In this document: in pieces, positions 55,967 through 64,000 of the stretch
Layout: every line of letters begins with the position of its first letter
Position numbering within the stretch: position 1 is the stretch's first letter
Source of the DNA: Rhabdaerophilum calidifontis
GTDB lineage: Bacteria; Pseudomonadota; Alphaproteobacteria; Rhizobiales; Beijerinckiaceae
Assembly: GCF_008641065.1 (NCBI RefSeq)
Contig: NZ_VTRS01000001.1
Coordinates: 186,001-250,000 of the forward strand
Length of the DNA: 64,000 nt
Direction: 5' to 3'
Program-made: the position numbers and the translations under genes
The notes under the pieces: generated by a model
The model's input: only the letters and a program-made list of their open reading frames with translations
Database searches by the model: none
What the model was told of the DNA's origin: nothing

Positions 55967-56689
55967 ATGCCGCGCCTGCCGCGAACCGTCGAATATTACA
56001 CCGCCCGCCGCGAGAAGCGCGAGGCCCGCTGGAACCGCGCGATCGAAACGCCGGGCGAGCGGCTGCGCGCCTGGCTCGACCTGCTGATCGTCGATCACGG
56101 CGTGCTCCGCCTCTTCCATCTCAACCGGCACCGGGTCGGGCGCCGGCTCTGGCGCTCGGCGCAGCCTTCGCCGCGGGATATCGCGCGGCTCGCGCGCGAG
56201 GGGCTGAGGACCATCGTCAATCTGCGCGGTGGGCGCGCGCATGGCGCCTGGCAGCTCGAGAAGGATGCGGCCCAGCGGCACGGCATCACGATCGTCGATC
56301 TCGTGCTGCGCTCGCGCGAGGCGCCGGACCGCGCGACCCTGCTCGCCCTGCCGGATTTCTTCGCGGGCCTCGCCTATCCCGCGCTGGCGCACTGCAAATC
56401 CGGCGCCGACCGCGCCGGGCTGTTCGCGGCGCTCTACCTGCTCGTGGTGGAAAAGGCGGAGGCAGCGCGGGCATTGCGGGAACTCAGCCTGCGCAAGGGC
56501 CATTTCCGCTACGCGCAGACCGGAATCCTCGACGCTTTCCTCGAAGCCTATCGCGACGAGGGCGAGGCGCGCGGCAAGGCGTTCATCGATTGGGTGCGCG
56601 AGGATTACGACCCCGAGGCGCTGAAGGCCCGGTTCCGGCCCCGGCCGCTCGCCAGCCTCGTCGTCGATCTCGTGCTCCGGCGCGAATAG
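55967..56689 (+). CDS. Tyrosine/dual-specificity phosphatase-like protein
   Basis: 240 residues. The P-loop HCKSGADRAG has Cys143 and Arg149 (C-x5-R), with upstream RSAQPSPRDIARLAREGLRT and VNLRGG, as in bacterial DSP/PTP-like proteins related to plant-type PFA-DSPs. The acid/base Asp is not obvious. Function unknown; divergent from ppa and convergent with the citryl-CoA-lyase-like gene, whose stop lies 1 base away. Confidence 0.83.
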   Translation: MPRLPRTVEYYTARREKREARWNRAIETPGERLRAWLDLLIVDHGVLRLFHLNRHRVGRRLWRSAQPSPRDIARLAREGLRTIVNLRGGRAHGAWQLEKDAAQRHGITIVDLVLRSREAPDRATLLALPDFFAGLAYPALAHCKSGADRAGLFAALYLLVVEKAEAARALRELSLRKGHFRYAQTGILDAFLEAYRDEGEARGKAFIDWVREDYDPEALKARFRPRPLASLVVDLVLRRE

Positions 56690-56690
56690 C

Positions 56691-57527
56691 TCAATCCCCG
56701 GGCACGGGCCGCGCCGGCGGGCCGGCATAGGCCCAGAGCCATTCCCGCGGCAGCGGGCCCTTGTTGCGCGCCGGCGCCTGCATCTGCTCCCAGGCATGGG
56801 CGAGGATACCGACCGAACGCGAGAGCACGAAGAGGCCACGCGTCAGCGGCGGGGGGAAGCCGAGTTCGCCGTAGATCACCGCGGTGGCGCCGTCGATATT
56901 GAGCGGGATTACCCGACCCTTGCGCCGCTCGAGATCGGCGCCGATCGCCTCGGCGATGGCGGCGAAACGGCCCGGAACCGTTCCGGCGGCGGCGGCGGCG
57001 TGCGCCAGCGCGAGAAGCGGCGCCGCGCGCGGATCCACCGGGTGGAAGCGGTGGCCGAAGCCGGGAACATAGCCGCCCTCCGTGGCGAGGAAACGGTCGA
57101 GCCGGGCCGTGACGGCCGCCGCAAGGCCGGCACCGGCATCCATCGCCGCCGCGATCTCGCCGAAAAAGGCCAGCGCCTGCTCGCCCGCGCCGCCATGGAT
57201 GTCGCCGAGCACGTTGATCGCCGAGGCCATGGCGGCGTTGATCCCCACGCCGCAGGTGGCGGCCATGCGCGCGATGGCGATCGAGGGCGCCTGGGGTCCG
57301 TGATCGACCGCGGCGGCCAGCGCATGGCCGAGCAGCTCCGCCTGCGCCTCCGTGGGCAATTCACCATGCAGCATCAGCCAGATCATCGCCGGGAACGAGA
57401 CATGGCCGATCAGATCCTCGATCGCATAGCCGCGCAGCCGGATCATGCCGGGGCGCATCTCGATGATGCCGGTCTCCCACCAGGCTTCGCCGCGGGCGCG
57501 GCCGGGATCGGCGGGGGGGTCCGTCAT
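56691..57527 (-). CDS. Citrate-synthase-like protein, probable citryl-CoA lyase
   Basis: 278 residues, much shorter than citrate synthase (about 430) but the length of stand-alone citryl-CoA lyase. The citrate-synthase catalytic residues are present: His111 in GDIHGGAGEQA, His159 in PGFGHRFHPVDPR and Asp212 in NIDGATAVIYGELGF. The N-terminal domain is trimmed. Such enzymes cleave citryl-CoA to acetyl-CoA and oxaloacetate or act on similar acyl-CoAs. The ATG overlaps the end of the CoA-transferase gene by four bases, the last step of the tct operon. Confidence 0.85.
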   Translation of the reverse strand: MTDPPADPGRARGEAWWETGIIEMRPGMIRLRGYAIEDLIGHVSFPAMIWLMLHGELPTEAQAELLGHALAAAVDHGPQAPSIAIARMAATCGVGINAAMASAINVLGDIHGGAGEQALAFFGEIAAAMDAGAGLAAAVTARLDRFLATEGGYVPGFGHRFHPVDPRAAPLLALAHAAAAAGTVPGRFAAIAEAIGADLERRKGRVIPLNIDGATAVIYGELGFPPPLTRGLFVLSRSVGILAHAWEQMQAPARNKGPLPREWLWAYAGPPARPVPGD

Positions 57528-58729
57528 GACAAATTCCCGCGGGGCCGCACATCGGCGAGGATCTCGCCGGAATGTTCGCCGAGCCGCGGCGGCGGCCGCA
57601 AGGGCCGGGGCGCGATGCCATCGACCAGGAAGCCGCCGCGCGTGACGCTCAGCGGCCGGTCGATGCCCGGCACCGCCTCGAACCGCGCCGTCATCGCGCG
57701 GCCGGCCACCTGGGGTTCGGCGAGGATCTCGGGGATCGAGAGGATCCGCCCGGCCGGGATGCCGCGCGCATTGAGCCGCGCCTCCCATTCGGCCGCCGGC
57801 GCTGCGGCGAGTGCGGCCTCGATCTCGGCCTTGAGCGCGAAGCGGTTGGCCTTGCGCGCCTCGCGCCCGGCGAAGCGCGGATCGGCCGCGAGGTCGGGCC
57901 GGCCGATCAGGTCGCAGAGCGCCTCGAACTGCGCCTGCTTGTTGGCGGCGATGTTGAGGAGACCGTCGGCGGCGCGGAAGGCGCCGGAGGGCGCCGCCGT
58001 CATGTTCTCGTTGCCCATCGCCTGCGGCGGGATGCCGGCGGTGAGATAGTTGGAGACCGGCCAGCCGAGCGCGCTCAGCGTGCATTCGAGCATCGACACA
58101 TCGAGCACGGCGCCGGCGCCGTGCCGTTCGCGCCGCAGCAAGGCCGCGACGATGGCGAAGGCGCCGAACAGGCCGCCGAGCGTGTCGCAGATCGGGTATC
58201 CGACGCGCAGCGGCGCCGTCTCGGGCGTGCCGGTGATGCTCATGACGCCGGAAAGCCCCTGGATGATCTGGTCATAGGCCGGGTTGGCGCGCATCGGTCC
58301 GGTCTGGCCGAAGCCGGAGATCGCGCAATAGACGAGATCGGGGCGCACGGCCCGCAGCGCCTCGGGGCCGAGGCCGAGCCGCTCCATCACGCCGGGGCGG
58401 AAATTCTCGACGAGTGCGTCGGCGGTCGCGACGAGGGCGAGGAAATCGGCGCGACCCTCCGGCGTCTTGAGATCGAGCGCGACGGAGCGTTTGCCCGCGT
58501 TCTGCGCGAGGAACGAGGCGCCCATCCCGGCCGCGTTCAGTTCCGGCGCGGCGCCGAGCTGGCGGGCGAGGTCGCCGCCCTCCGGCGCCTCGACCTTGAT
58601 GACATCGGCGCCGAGCAGCGCGAGCTGGTAGGCGCAATAGGGGCCGGCCAGCACATTGGTGAGATCGAGCACGCGATAGCCGGCGAGCAGGGCCAGTGCG
58701 GGCGCCGGATCAGGCATCGCCGGGGACAT
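57524..58729 (-). CDS. CaiB/BaiF-type (family III) CoA-transferase
   Basis: 401 residues. It begins [31 protein letters not shown], the family opening, with [13 protein letters not shown] carrying the catalytic Asp153 equivalent, [14 protein letters not shown] and [10 protein letters not shown]. It moves CoA between acyl groups. The start overlaps the tctA end by 20 bases (or 8 bases from MPDPAP at 58717); no clear ribosome-binding site, so translation is probably coupled. By position it would activate the imported carboxylate. Confidence 0.92.
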   Translation of the reverse strand: MSPAMPDPAPALALLAGYRVLDLTNVLAGPYCAYQLALLGADVIKVEAPEGGDLARQLGAAPELNAAGMGASFLAQNAGKRSVALDLKTPEGRADFLALVATADALVENFRPGVMERLGLGPEALRAVRPDLVYCAISGFGQTGPMRANPAYDQIIQGLSGVMSITGTPETAPLRVGYPICDTLGGLFGAFAIVAALLRRERHGAGAVLDVSMLECTLSALGWPVSNYLTAGIPPQAMGNENMTAAPSGAFRAADGLLNIAANKQAQFEALCDLIGRPDLAADPRFAGREARKANRFALKAEIEAALAAAPAAEWEARLNARGIPAGRILSIPEILAEPQVAGRAMTARFEAVPGIDRPLSVTRGGFLVDGIAPRPLRPPPRLGEHSGEILADVRPRGNLS

Positions 58730-60227
58730 GGTCGGGCTTGGGGTTCCGGTTCCGGAAGAACATGTGCAGCTTCGGGCCGAGCAGCAGGATCAGGGTGAGC
58801 GCGAGCAGGCTCGCCGAGAGCGGCCGCGTGAGGAAGGTCGACCAATCGCCGTTCGAGATCGTCATGGCCTGGCGGAAATTGGTTTCCGCCATCGGGCCGA
58901 GGATCATGCCGATGATCACCGGGGCGGTGGGAAAGTCGAACTTGCGCATGAAGAAGCCCATGATCCCGATGAGATAGAGCAGGATCAGGTCGATGACCGA
59001 GCGCGAGATGCCGTAGCTGCCGATCGTCGCGAAGATCAGGATGCCGCCATAGAGCAGCGGCGCCGGGATCTTCAGCATCTTCACCCAGAGCCCCACCAGC
59101 GGCAGGTTGAGCACCAACAGCATCACGTTGCCGACATAGAGCGAGGCGATCAGCCCCCAGACGAGCTGCGGGTTGCTCTCCAGCAGCTGCGGGCCGGGAT
59201 TGATGCCGTAGCTCTGGAAGGCGGAGAGCATGATCGCGGCGGTTGCCGAGGTCGGAAGGCCCAGGGCGAGCATCGGCACCAGCACGCCGGCGGCGGAGGC
59301 GTTGTTGGCCGCCTCCGGGCCGGCCACGCCCTCGATCGCGCCATGGCCGAATTCCTCCGGCTTCGGCGAGAGCTTCTTTTCGAGCGAATAGGAGAAGAAG
59401 GTCGGGATCTCGGCGCCGCCCGCCGGCATCGCGCCGATGGGGAAGCCGATCAGCGAGCCGCGGATCCATGGCTTCCAGGAGCGTGCCCAATCCTCGCGGC
59501 TCATCCAGATCGAATCCTTGATGTCGAGAACCTCGTCCCTGACCTTCGGCTGCGCGGCGAGCCAGAGCGTCTCGCCGATCGCGAACAGCCCGACCGCGAC
59601 GATGATGACGTTGATCCCGTCATAAAGCTCGGTGATCCCGAAGGCGAAGCGGATCTGGCCCGATTGGTTGTCGACGCCGATCATGCCGAGGAACATGCCG
59701 ATGAAGAGTGCCGTCAGCCCGCGCACTGCCGAATTGCCGAGCACCGCCGAGACGGTGACGAAGCACAGGACCATCAGCGAGAAATAATCGGCCGGGCCGA
59801 ATTTCAGCGCGAAATCCACGACCGGACCGGCGAGGAAGGTGATGCCGATCGTCCCGATCGTGCCCGCGACGAAGGAGCCGATCGCGGCGGTGGCGAGCGC
59901 AGCGCCGGCGCGGCCGCGCTTCGCCATGCGGTTGCCCTCGAGCGCGGTGACGATCGTCGCGCTTTCCCCCGGCGTGTTGAGCAGGATCGAGGTCGTCGAG
60001 CCGCCATACATCGCGCCGTAATAGATGCCGGCGAACAGGATGAAGGCGGCGGTGGGGTCGACCTTGGTGGTGATCGGCAGCAGCAATGCGATGGTCAGGG
60101 CCGGGCCGAGGCCGGGCAGCACGCCAATCGCGGTGCCGACCGCCACGCCGATCAGCGCCCACATCAGGTTGATCGGCGTCAGGGCCACGGCAAAGCCTTG
60201 CGCGAGATGGCCCAGCGTTTCCATCAC
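58710..60227 (-). CDS. tctA: Tripartite tricarboxylate transporter large permease
   Basis: 505 residues with about twelve membrane segments. The family motif [60 protein letters not shown] and GALIAGFP-like [28 protein letters not shown] are clear. TctA is the channel part of the TctABC secondary transporters that use a periplasmic binding protein. Overlaps tctB by four bases and caiB by 20. Confidence 0.95.
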   Translation of the reverse strand: MMETLGHLAQGFAVALTPINLMWALIGVAVGTAIGVLPGLGPALTIALLLPITTKVDPTAAFILFAGIYYGAMYGGSTTSILLNTPGESATIVTALEGNRMAKRGRAGAALATAAIGSFVAGTIGTIGITFLAGPVVDFALKFGPADYFSLMVLCFVTVSAVLGNSAVRGLTALFIGMFLGMIGVDNQSGQIRFAFGITELYDGINVIIVAVGLFAIGETLWLAAQPKVRDEVLDIKDSIWMSREDWARSWKPWIRGSLIGFPIGAMPAGGAEIPTFFSYSLEKKLSPKPEEFGHGAIEGVAGPEAANNASAAGVLVPMLALGLPTSATAAIMLSAFQSYGINPGPQLLESNPQLVWGLIASLYVGNVMLLVLNLPLVGLWVKMLKIPAPLLYGGILIFATIGSYGISRSVIDLILLYLIGIMGFFMRKFDFPTAPVIIGMILGPMAETNFRQAMTISNGDWSTFLTRPLSASLLALTLILLLGPKLHMFFRNRNPKPDHVPGDA

Positions 60228-60721
60228 AGGAACCTTTCGATGATCCCGGAGCCGATCTGGTAGCCGAGCACGCGGTCGAATCCGATATAGGCGACGATGG
60301 TCAGCACGAGGCCGAACGCGAGATCACGCAGGAACCGGCGGCTGCCGAAGGCGCGCGCCGTGCAGGCGAACAGGATCGTCGAGGCGATGATGAAGCCCAT
60401 CCGCGGCAGGATCACCGTCTCGCCGATGCTCAGCCCGTCGATCAGCAGCAGGTTCGCGGCGAGGCCCGTGCCGAGCCAGAGGATGCCCGGAAGATCGAGC
60501 ACCGTGCCCTCGTCATGCTCCCATCCGCCCCGCAATCCCTCGATCGTCAGCAGCGCGCCGAGCGCGGCAAGCCCGGCGGTGATCGCCCAGGGGAAGGCGG
60601 CCGGGCTGATCCGGGCATAGGTCGATTGCGGGATGGCGGCCGTGGCCCAGCCGACCAGGGCCGCGAGCGCAAGAACCCCGAGCCCGACAAAGAGCTCGGG
60701 GAGGGCGGGGCGGATCGTCAT
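60224..60721 (-). CDS. tctB: Tripartite tricarboxylate transporter small permease
   Basis: 165 residues with four membrane segments (about 10-28, 43-60, 82-100 and 105-160 as two close ones), the TctB size and topology. Sequence is poorly conserved in this family, and identification rests on position between tctC (3-base gap) and tctA (4-base overlap) plus topology. Confidence 0.88.
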   Translation of the reverse strand: MTIRPALPELFVGLGVLALAALVGWATAAIPQSTYARISPAAFPWAITAGLAALGALLTIEGLRGGWEHDEGTVLDLPGILWLGTGLAANLLLIDGLSIGETVILPRMGFIIASTILFACTARAFGSRRFLRDLAFGLVLTIVAYIGFDRVLGYQIGSGIIERFL

Positions 60722-60724
60722 GGC

Positions 60725-61699
60725 TCAGCTCGCAAGCCCGAGATCCTTGAGGATGCCGGTAATGCGCGTGACCTCGGATTCGATGTATTTCCCGAAACCG
60801 TCACCGGAGAGGTAAATCCCCGTCCAGTCGCGTTTCGCGAGTTCGGCCTTCCAGCCGGCGCTGGCATTGAGCTTGTCGAACAGCCCGATCAGTGCTGCCT
60901 GCTGCTCCTTGGTGATGCCCGGCGCGCCGAACACGCCGCGCCAGTTGAACAGCTCGACATCGACCCCCTCCTCCTTCAGCGTCGGGGCGTCGATGCCCTG
61001 CTGGCGCTTGTCGGCCGAGAGCGCGAGCACGCGCAGCTTGCCCGCCTTCACCTGTTCGGCGAATTCGCCGTAGCCCGAGACGCCGCAGGAAACCTGGTTG
61101 CCGAGCAGCGCCGCCACGGCCGGGCCGCCGCCGGCGAAGGCAACATAGGCGACCTTCTTCGGATCGACGCCGACCGCCTTGGCGATCATGCCCGCGAGGA
61201 TGTGGTCGGTGCCGCCGGCCGATCCGCCGGCCCAGGAGACCTTCGCCGGGTCGGCCTTGAACGCGGCGACGAGGTCCTTCATCGTCTTGAACGGGCTCGC
61301 CGCCGGCACGACGATCGCCTCGAACTCGCCTGTCAGGCGGGCGATCGGCGGCAGGTCCGTCAGCTTGAGCGGCGCCTTGTTGGCGATGATCGCGCCGACC
61401 ATCACCATGCCGCCGACCATCACCGCGTTGGGTTGGCCCTTCTTCGAGGACATGAATTTCGGCAGGCCGACGACGCCGCCGGCGCCCGGCGCGTGCTCGA
61501 ACTGGAAGCTCTCCATGATCTTCTCGGCGCGCATCACCTGCTCGATGGCCCGCCCGGTGCCGTCCCAGCCGCCGCCGGGCGCGGCGGGCACGAAGATCTG
61601 GAGGCTCTGGAGCGCCTGGGCCTCGGCGCGGCTGAACGGCAGCATCGCCGCGCCGCCGAGCGCGAGCGAGGTGGTGAGCAGGGTGCGGCGGTTCAGCAT
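60725..61699 (-). CDS. tctC: Tripartite tricarboxylate transporter substrate-binding protein
   Basis: 324 residues from MLNRRTLLTTSLALGGAAML, with GGGAGGACATC upstream. The twin-Arg N-terminus and A-x-A site (SRAEAQA) suggest Tat or Sec export. Bug/TctC features: IFVPAAPGGGWDGTGRAIEQ and HAPGAGGVVGLPKF, loops that bind carboxylates. First gene of the operon. The 95-base gap upstream holds a -10-like TATAGT near 61757-61762 without a convincing -35. Confidence 0.95.
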   Translation of the reverse strand: MLNRRTLLTTSLALGGAAMLPFSRAEAQALQSLQIFVPAAPGGGWDGTGRAIEQVMRAEKIMESFQFEHAPGAGGVVGLPKFMSSKKGQPNAVMVGGMVMVGAIIANKAPLKLTDLPPIARLTGEFEAIVVPAASPFKTMKDLVAAFKADPAKVSWAGGSAGGTDHILAGMIAKAVGVDPKKVAYVAFAGGGPAVAALLGNQVSCGVSGYGEFAEQVKAGKLRVLALSADKRQQGIDAPTLKEEGVDVELFNWRGVFGAPGITKEQQAALIGLFDKLNASAGWKAELAKRDWTGIYLSGDGFGKYIESEVTRITGILKDLGLAS

Positions 61700-61794
61700 G
61701 ATGTCCTCCCGGATGTCTTTTACGGCGAAGGGCCGTCCGGCCTTCAGGCCGAGCCAGACTATACGTGGCGAATTTTTGGCCGCGCCGCAACCGG

Positions 61795-62871
61795 CTACTC
61801 GCCGGCCGGGCTCCGTTCGATCGCTTTCGCCCATTCGCGCAGGAAGCGGATGCGGCGGGCCCTGTCCTGCATCGGCAACAGGCCGGGGCCGATGACGATC
61901 GGCCGGATGTTGCCGGCGTCGAGCACGGGGGCGGCGGCCTCGACGCCTTCCGGAACCGCGCCGCTGACATCGAAGAAGAAGGCTTCCTCGCGCACCACCT
62001 TCTGCCCCCGTGGCGAGAGCAGGAAATCGAGGAAGCGCCGCGCAAGCGCCGGTTCACCCCCGCGGACTGGGATCATCGCGCCGCGGCTGAGGACGAGGAC
62101 GTAATCCTCCGGCAGCACGATGCCGATCGGCGCGCCCTGGCGTTGCGCGGCATAGGCATAGGAGCCGAGGAGATTGTAGGCGAGGTGCAGGCGGCCTTCG
62201 GCGAGTTCCTGGATCAGGTCGCCGCTGCAGCAGCGGGTCACGAGGTTCAGGCGGCCGAATCCCTCGATCAGCCGGCCATAGACCAGAGCGTTGCGGGCGT
62301 CGAAGGCTGCGAACAGGTAACCGATGCCCGAGCGCGCGATGTCATAGCCGCCGATGCGCCCGGCAAGCCGCACGGGCTGCTCGCGCATCAGCTCGATCAG
62401 CGCCAGGCGGGTGCGCGGCACTTCCTCCCGCGCCATCAGCGCGCGATTGTAGACGATCACCGCCGGTTCGAAGGTGAAGCCGAAGATCTCGTCGCGCCAG
62501 CGCGTCCAGGCCGGCGCGGCCAGCGTTTCGGCCGAGCGATGCGCGCGCGCGCAGCCTTCGTTCGCCAGCACGACGAGATGGTCGACCGAGGAGGTGATGA
62601 CCAGATCGGCGTTCCGCCGCCCGTCGGCGCATTCCTGGCGCACGCGCTCGAACAGCGTGTTGGTCACCATCTCGCGATAACGGATCGTCACATCCGGCTC
62701 TTCGCGCTGGAAGGCGAGGATCAGCGGCTGGAACGCCGCGAGATCCGTGGCGGTGTCGAGGGTCAGGACATGCCGTTCGGTTCCCGGCGCCGTGAAGATC
62801 GTGACATCCTCGCCCGCCGCGGCGGTCGGGGCGGCGAGCAGGGCCAGCAGCAGGAGCATGCGCCGCATCAT
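61795..62871 (-). CDS. Periplasmic binding protein linked to the sensor kinase (PgtC-like)
   Basis: 358 residues with a signal peptide MMRRMLLLLALLAAPTAAAG. The mature part has the ABC-type iron/phosphoglycerate-binding-protein fold (VTIFTAPGTERHVL, ADLVITSSVDHLV, FEPAVIVYNRALM, LLSPRGQKVV). No transporter genes sit next to it; it overlaps the sensor-kinase gene by four bases, as PgtC-type regulatory binding proteins do. It therefore probably presents a ligand to the kinase rather than feeding a transporter. Its stop lies 95 bases before the tctC start. Confidence 0.83.
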   Translation of the reverse strand: MMRRMLLLLALLAAPTAAAGEDVTIFTAPGTERHVLTLDTATDLAAFQPLILAFQREEPDVTIRYREMVTNTLFERVRQECADGRRNADLVITSSVDHLVVLANEGCARAHRSAETLAAPAWTRWRDEIFGFTFEPAVIVYNRALMAREEVPRTRLALIELMREQPVRLAGRIGGYDIARSGIGYLFAAFDARNALVYGRLIEGFGRLNLVTRCCSGDLIQELAEGRLHLAYNLLGSYAYAAQRQGAPIGIVLPEDYVLVLSRGAMIPVRGGEPALARRFLDFLLSPRGQKVVREEAFFFDVSGAVPEGVEAAAPVLDAGNIRPIVIGPGLLPMQDRARRIRFLREWAKAIERSPAGE

Positions 62872-64000
62872 GCCGCGGCCTCCGCAAGACGGAGCGGAAC
62901 GGTTCCGGCCTCGGCGAGCGGAAAGGCGAGCAGCACGGCGAAATGCCCGTCGGCACGACGCGCGAAGCCGAGCGTGCCGCCATGGGCGGCCATCACATCG
63001 GCGGCGATGGCGAGGCCGAGGCCGGAGCCGGCCGGCTCGACGCCGAGCCGCGTGAAGGGCTTGACGACTTCCGGCCAGGATTCCGGCGGGATGCCCGGCC
63101 CGTCATCGGCGATCTCGACGAGGGCGCGGCCGGCCTCGGCCCGGATCCGCGCCGCGATCAGCCCCGGCGCGCCGTGACGGACGGCGTTGTGGACGAGATT
63201 GCCGATCACCTCGCGGATCGAGACGGGATCGCCCATCACGACCAGGCTTTCCGTCTCCGCCTCGAAGCCCACCCGGATGTCGCGGTCGAGCGAGAGCGGG
63301 ACGGTTTCCGCCAGCGCGGCGCGGACGAGCGGGACGAGATCGACCGGCGTCAGCGCCACCACCTCGCGGCGATGGATCACCATGGCATGGTTGAGAAGCT
63401 GGCTCGTCAGCCGGCCGAGCTGCTCGGCGCGCTCGCGGATGCGCGCGATCTGGGCGCGGCGGAGATCGGCGCGCGTCTCGGCCGAGAGCAGGTCGATCTG
63501 CGCCAGCAGGGCGGTCAGCGGCGTGCGCATCTGGTGCGCGGCATCGGCGATGAAACGCTCCATGCCGCCGATCCGCGCGGCGAGCCGGCCGAGAAAATGA
63601 TTGATGGAGGCGATCAGCGTGCCGATCTCGCGCGGCGCCGCAATCGCGACGGGACGCAGATCCTTCGGATCACGCGCGGCGATTGCCGATTCGACCTGGC
63701 TCAGCGGGCGCAGCGCGAGGCGCACCGCCACCACCAGCGCGACGAGCGCCAGCAGGCTCATCCCGAGCACCAGCAGCACGGATTTCAGTGTCAGATCGCG
63801 CGCGAGGGCGAGACGCGCGAGCCGCGTCTGTGCCACGCTCACCTCCACCCAGCCGGCAATGCCCGGCCCGGTGACGTAGCGGCCGAGGGTGACGATGCGC
63901 ACGGGAAAGCCGCGATAGCGGGCATCGGCCATCACCGGCATCCGCCCCAGCGGCGTGCCGTCGAGCGCGGAGACGAGGTCCTCCTGACCGGTGAGATGCG
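62868..64000 (-). CDS. tctE: TctE-like sensor histidine kinase (5' end missing)
   Basis: 378 codons are visible; the frame is open through the right edge and continues upstream with HLTGQEDLVSALDGTPLGRM, a periplasmic sensor segment. After a periplasmic part come a membrane helix (LKSVLLVLGMSLLALVALVVAV), a HAMP-like linker, the phospho-acceptor His in AAHQMRTPLTALLAQIDLL, N-box NLVHNAVRHG and G-boxes DDGPGIP and GSGLGLAI. This is the layout of TctE-like kinases controlling Tct transporters. The response regulator is expected just outside the window. Confidence 0.92.
   Translation of the reverse strand, partial: HLTGQEDLVSALDGTPLGRMPVMADARYRGFPVRIVTLGRYVTGPGIAGWVEVSVAQTRLARLALARDLTLKSVLLVLGMSLLALVALVVAVRLALRPLSQVESAIAARDPKDLRPVAIAAPREIGTLIASINHFLGRLAARIGGMERFIADAAHQMRTPLTALLAQIDLLSAETRADLRRAQIARIRERAEQLGRLTSQLLNHAMVIHRREVVALTPVDLVPLVRAALAETVPLSLDRDIRVGFEAETESLVVMGDPVSIREVIGNLVHNAVRHGAPGLIAARIRAEAGRALVEIADDGPGIPPESWPEVVKPFTRLGVEPAGSGLGLAIAADVMAAHGGTLGFARRADGHFAVLLAFPLAEAGTVPLRLAEAAA

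Overview
The window is G+C-rich chromosomal DNA with densely packed genes, many in overlapping operons. The gene content points to an alphaproteobacterium, most likely of the Hyphomicrobiales (Rhizobiales) or a close relative. Pointers are the very large NAD-type glutamate dehydrogenase, the purH / heparinase-like / rsmB block, the tsaD-gpsA-EVE group divergent from hemC-hemD-mitofilin-hemY, a DUF2794 protein, an SDHAF4-like DUF1674 protein and aerobic (CobN-type) cobalamin synthesis. The genus cannot be named from sequence alone. No phage, transposase, rRNA or CRISPR array was seen.

Layout. 0-10 kb: the 5' end of an IalB-like secreted protein, an orphan ECF sigma factor, a small DUF1232 protein whose ribosome-binding site lies in a five-copy tandem repeat, an SDR dehydrogenase, pterin carbinolamine dehydratase, ThpR, a methyltransferase-like protein, a TesA-type esterase divergent from a YbbAP-like ABC exporter, a Bax-inhibitor-1 protein and a DUF2794 protein. 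10-26 kb: housekeeping and central metabolism (AhpD-like protein, glutamate dehydrogenase, PurH, heparinase-like protein, RsmB, RluA-type synthase, L,D-transpeptidase, cyclopropane fatty acid synthase, acetyl-CoA synthetase). 26-35 kb: EVE protein, GpsA and TsaD divergent from the haem genes hemC, hemD, a mitofilin-like protein and hemY, then tRNA-Thr(CGU) and a DUF1624 membrane protein.

35-52 kb is the accessory part. An extradiol-dioxygenase operon (alpha/beta hydrolase, ligA, ligB) and a vanillate-demethylase-like operon (vanA, gntR, vanB) are separated by an 11-kb cobalamin locus. That locus is a leftward operon btuB-btuC-btuD-btuF-cobN-cobB behind one cobalamin riboswitch, preceded by a CbiM-like cobalt permease behind a second riboswitch. 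The aromatic genes would demethylate a methoxylated aromatic acid and cleave the resulting catechol.

52-64 kb: a Tat-like secreted hydrolase, beta-carbonic anhydrase, a DUF429 protein, a CitE-like CoA lyase, pyrophosphatase and a tyrosine-phosphatase-like protein. Last comes a five-gene overlapping operon (tctC-tctB-tctA, a CaiB-type CoA-transferase and a citryl-CoA-lyase-like protein), preceded by a periplasmic binding protein overlapping a TctE-like sensor kinase. Together these look like a sensed import, CoA-activation and cleavage route for a polycarboxylic acid, the most system-like proposal in the window.
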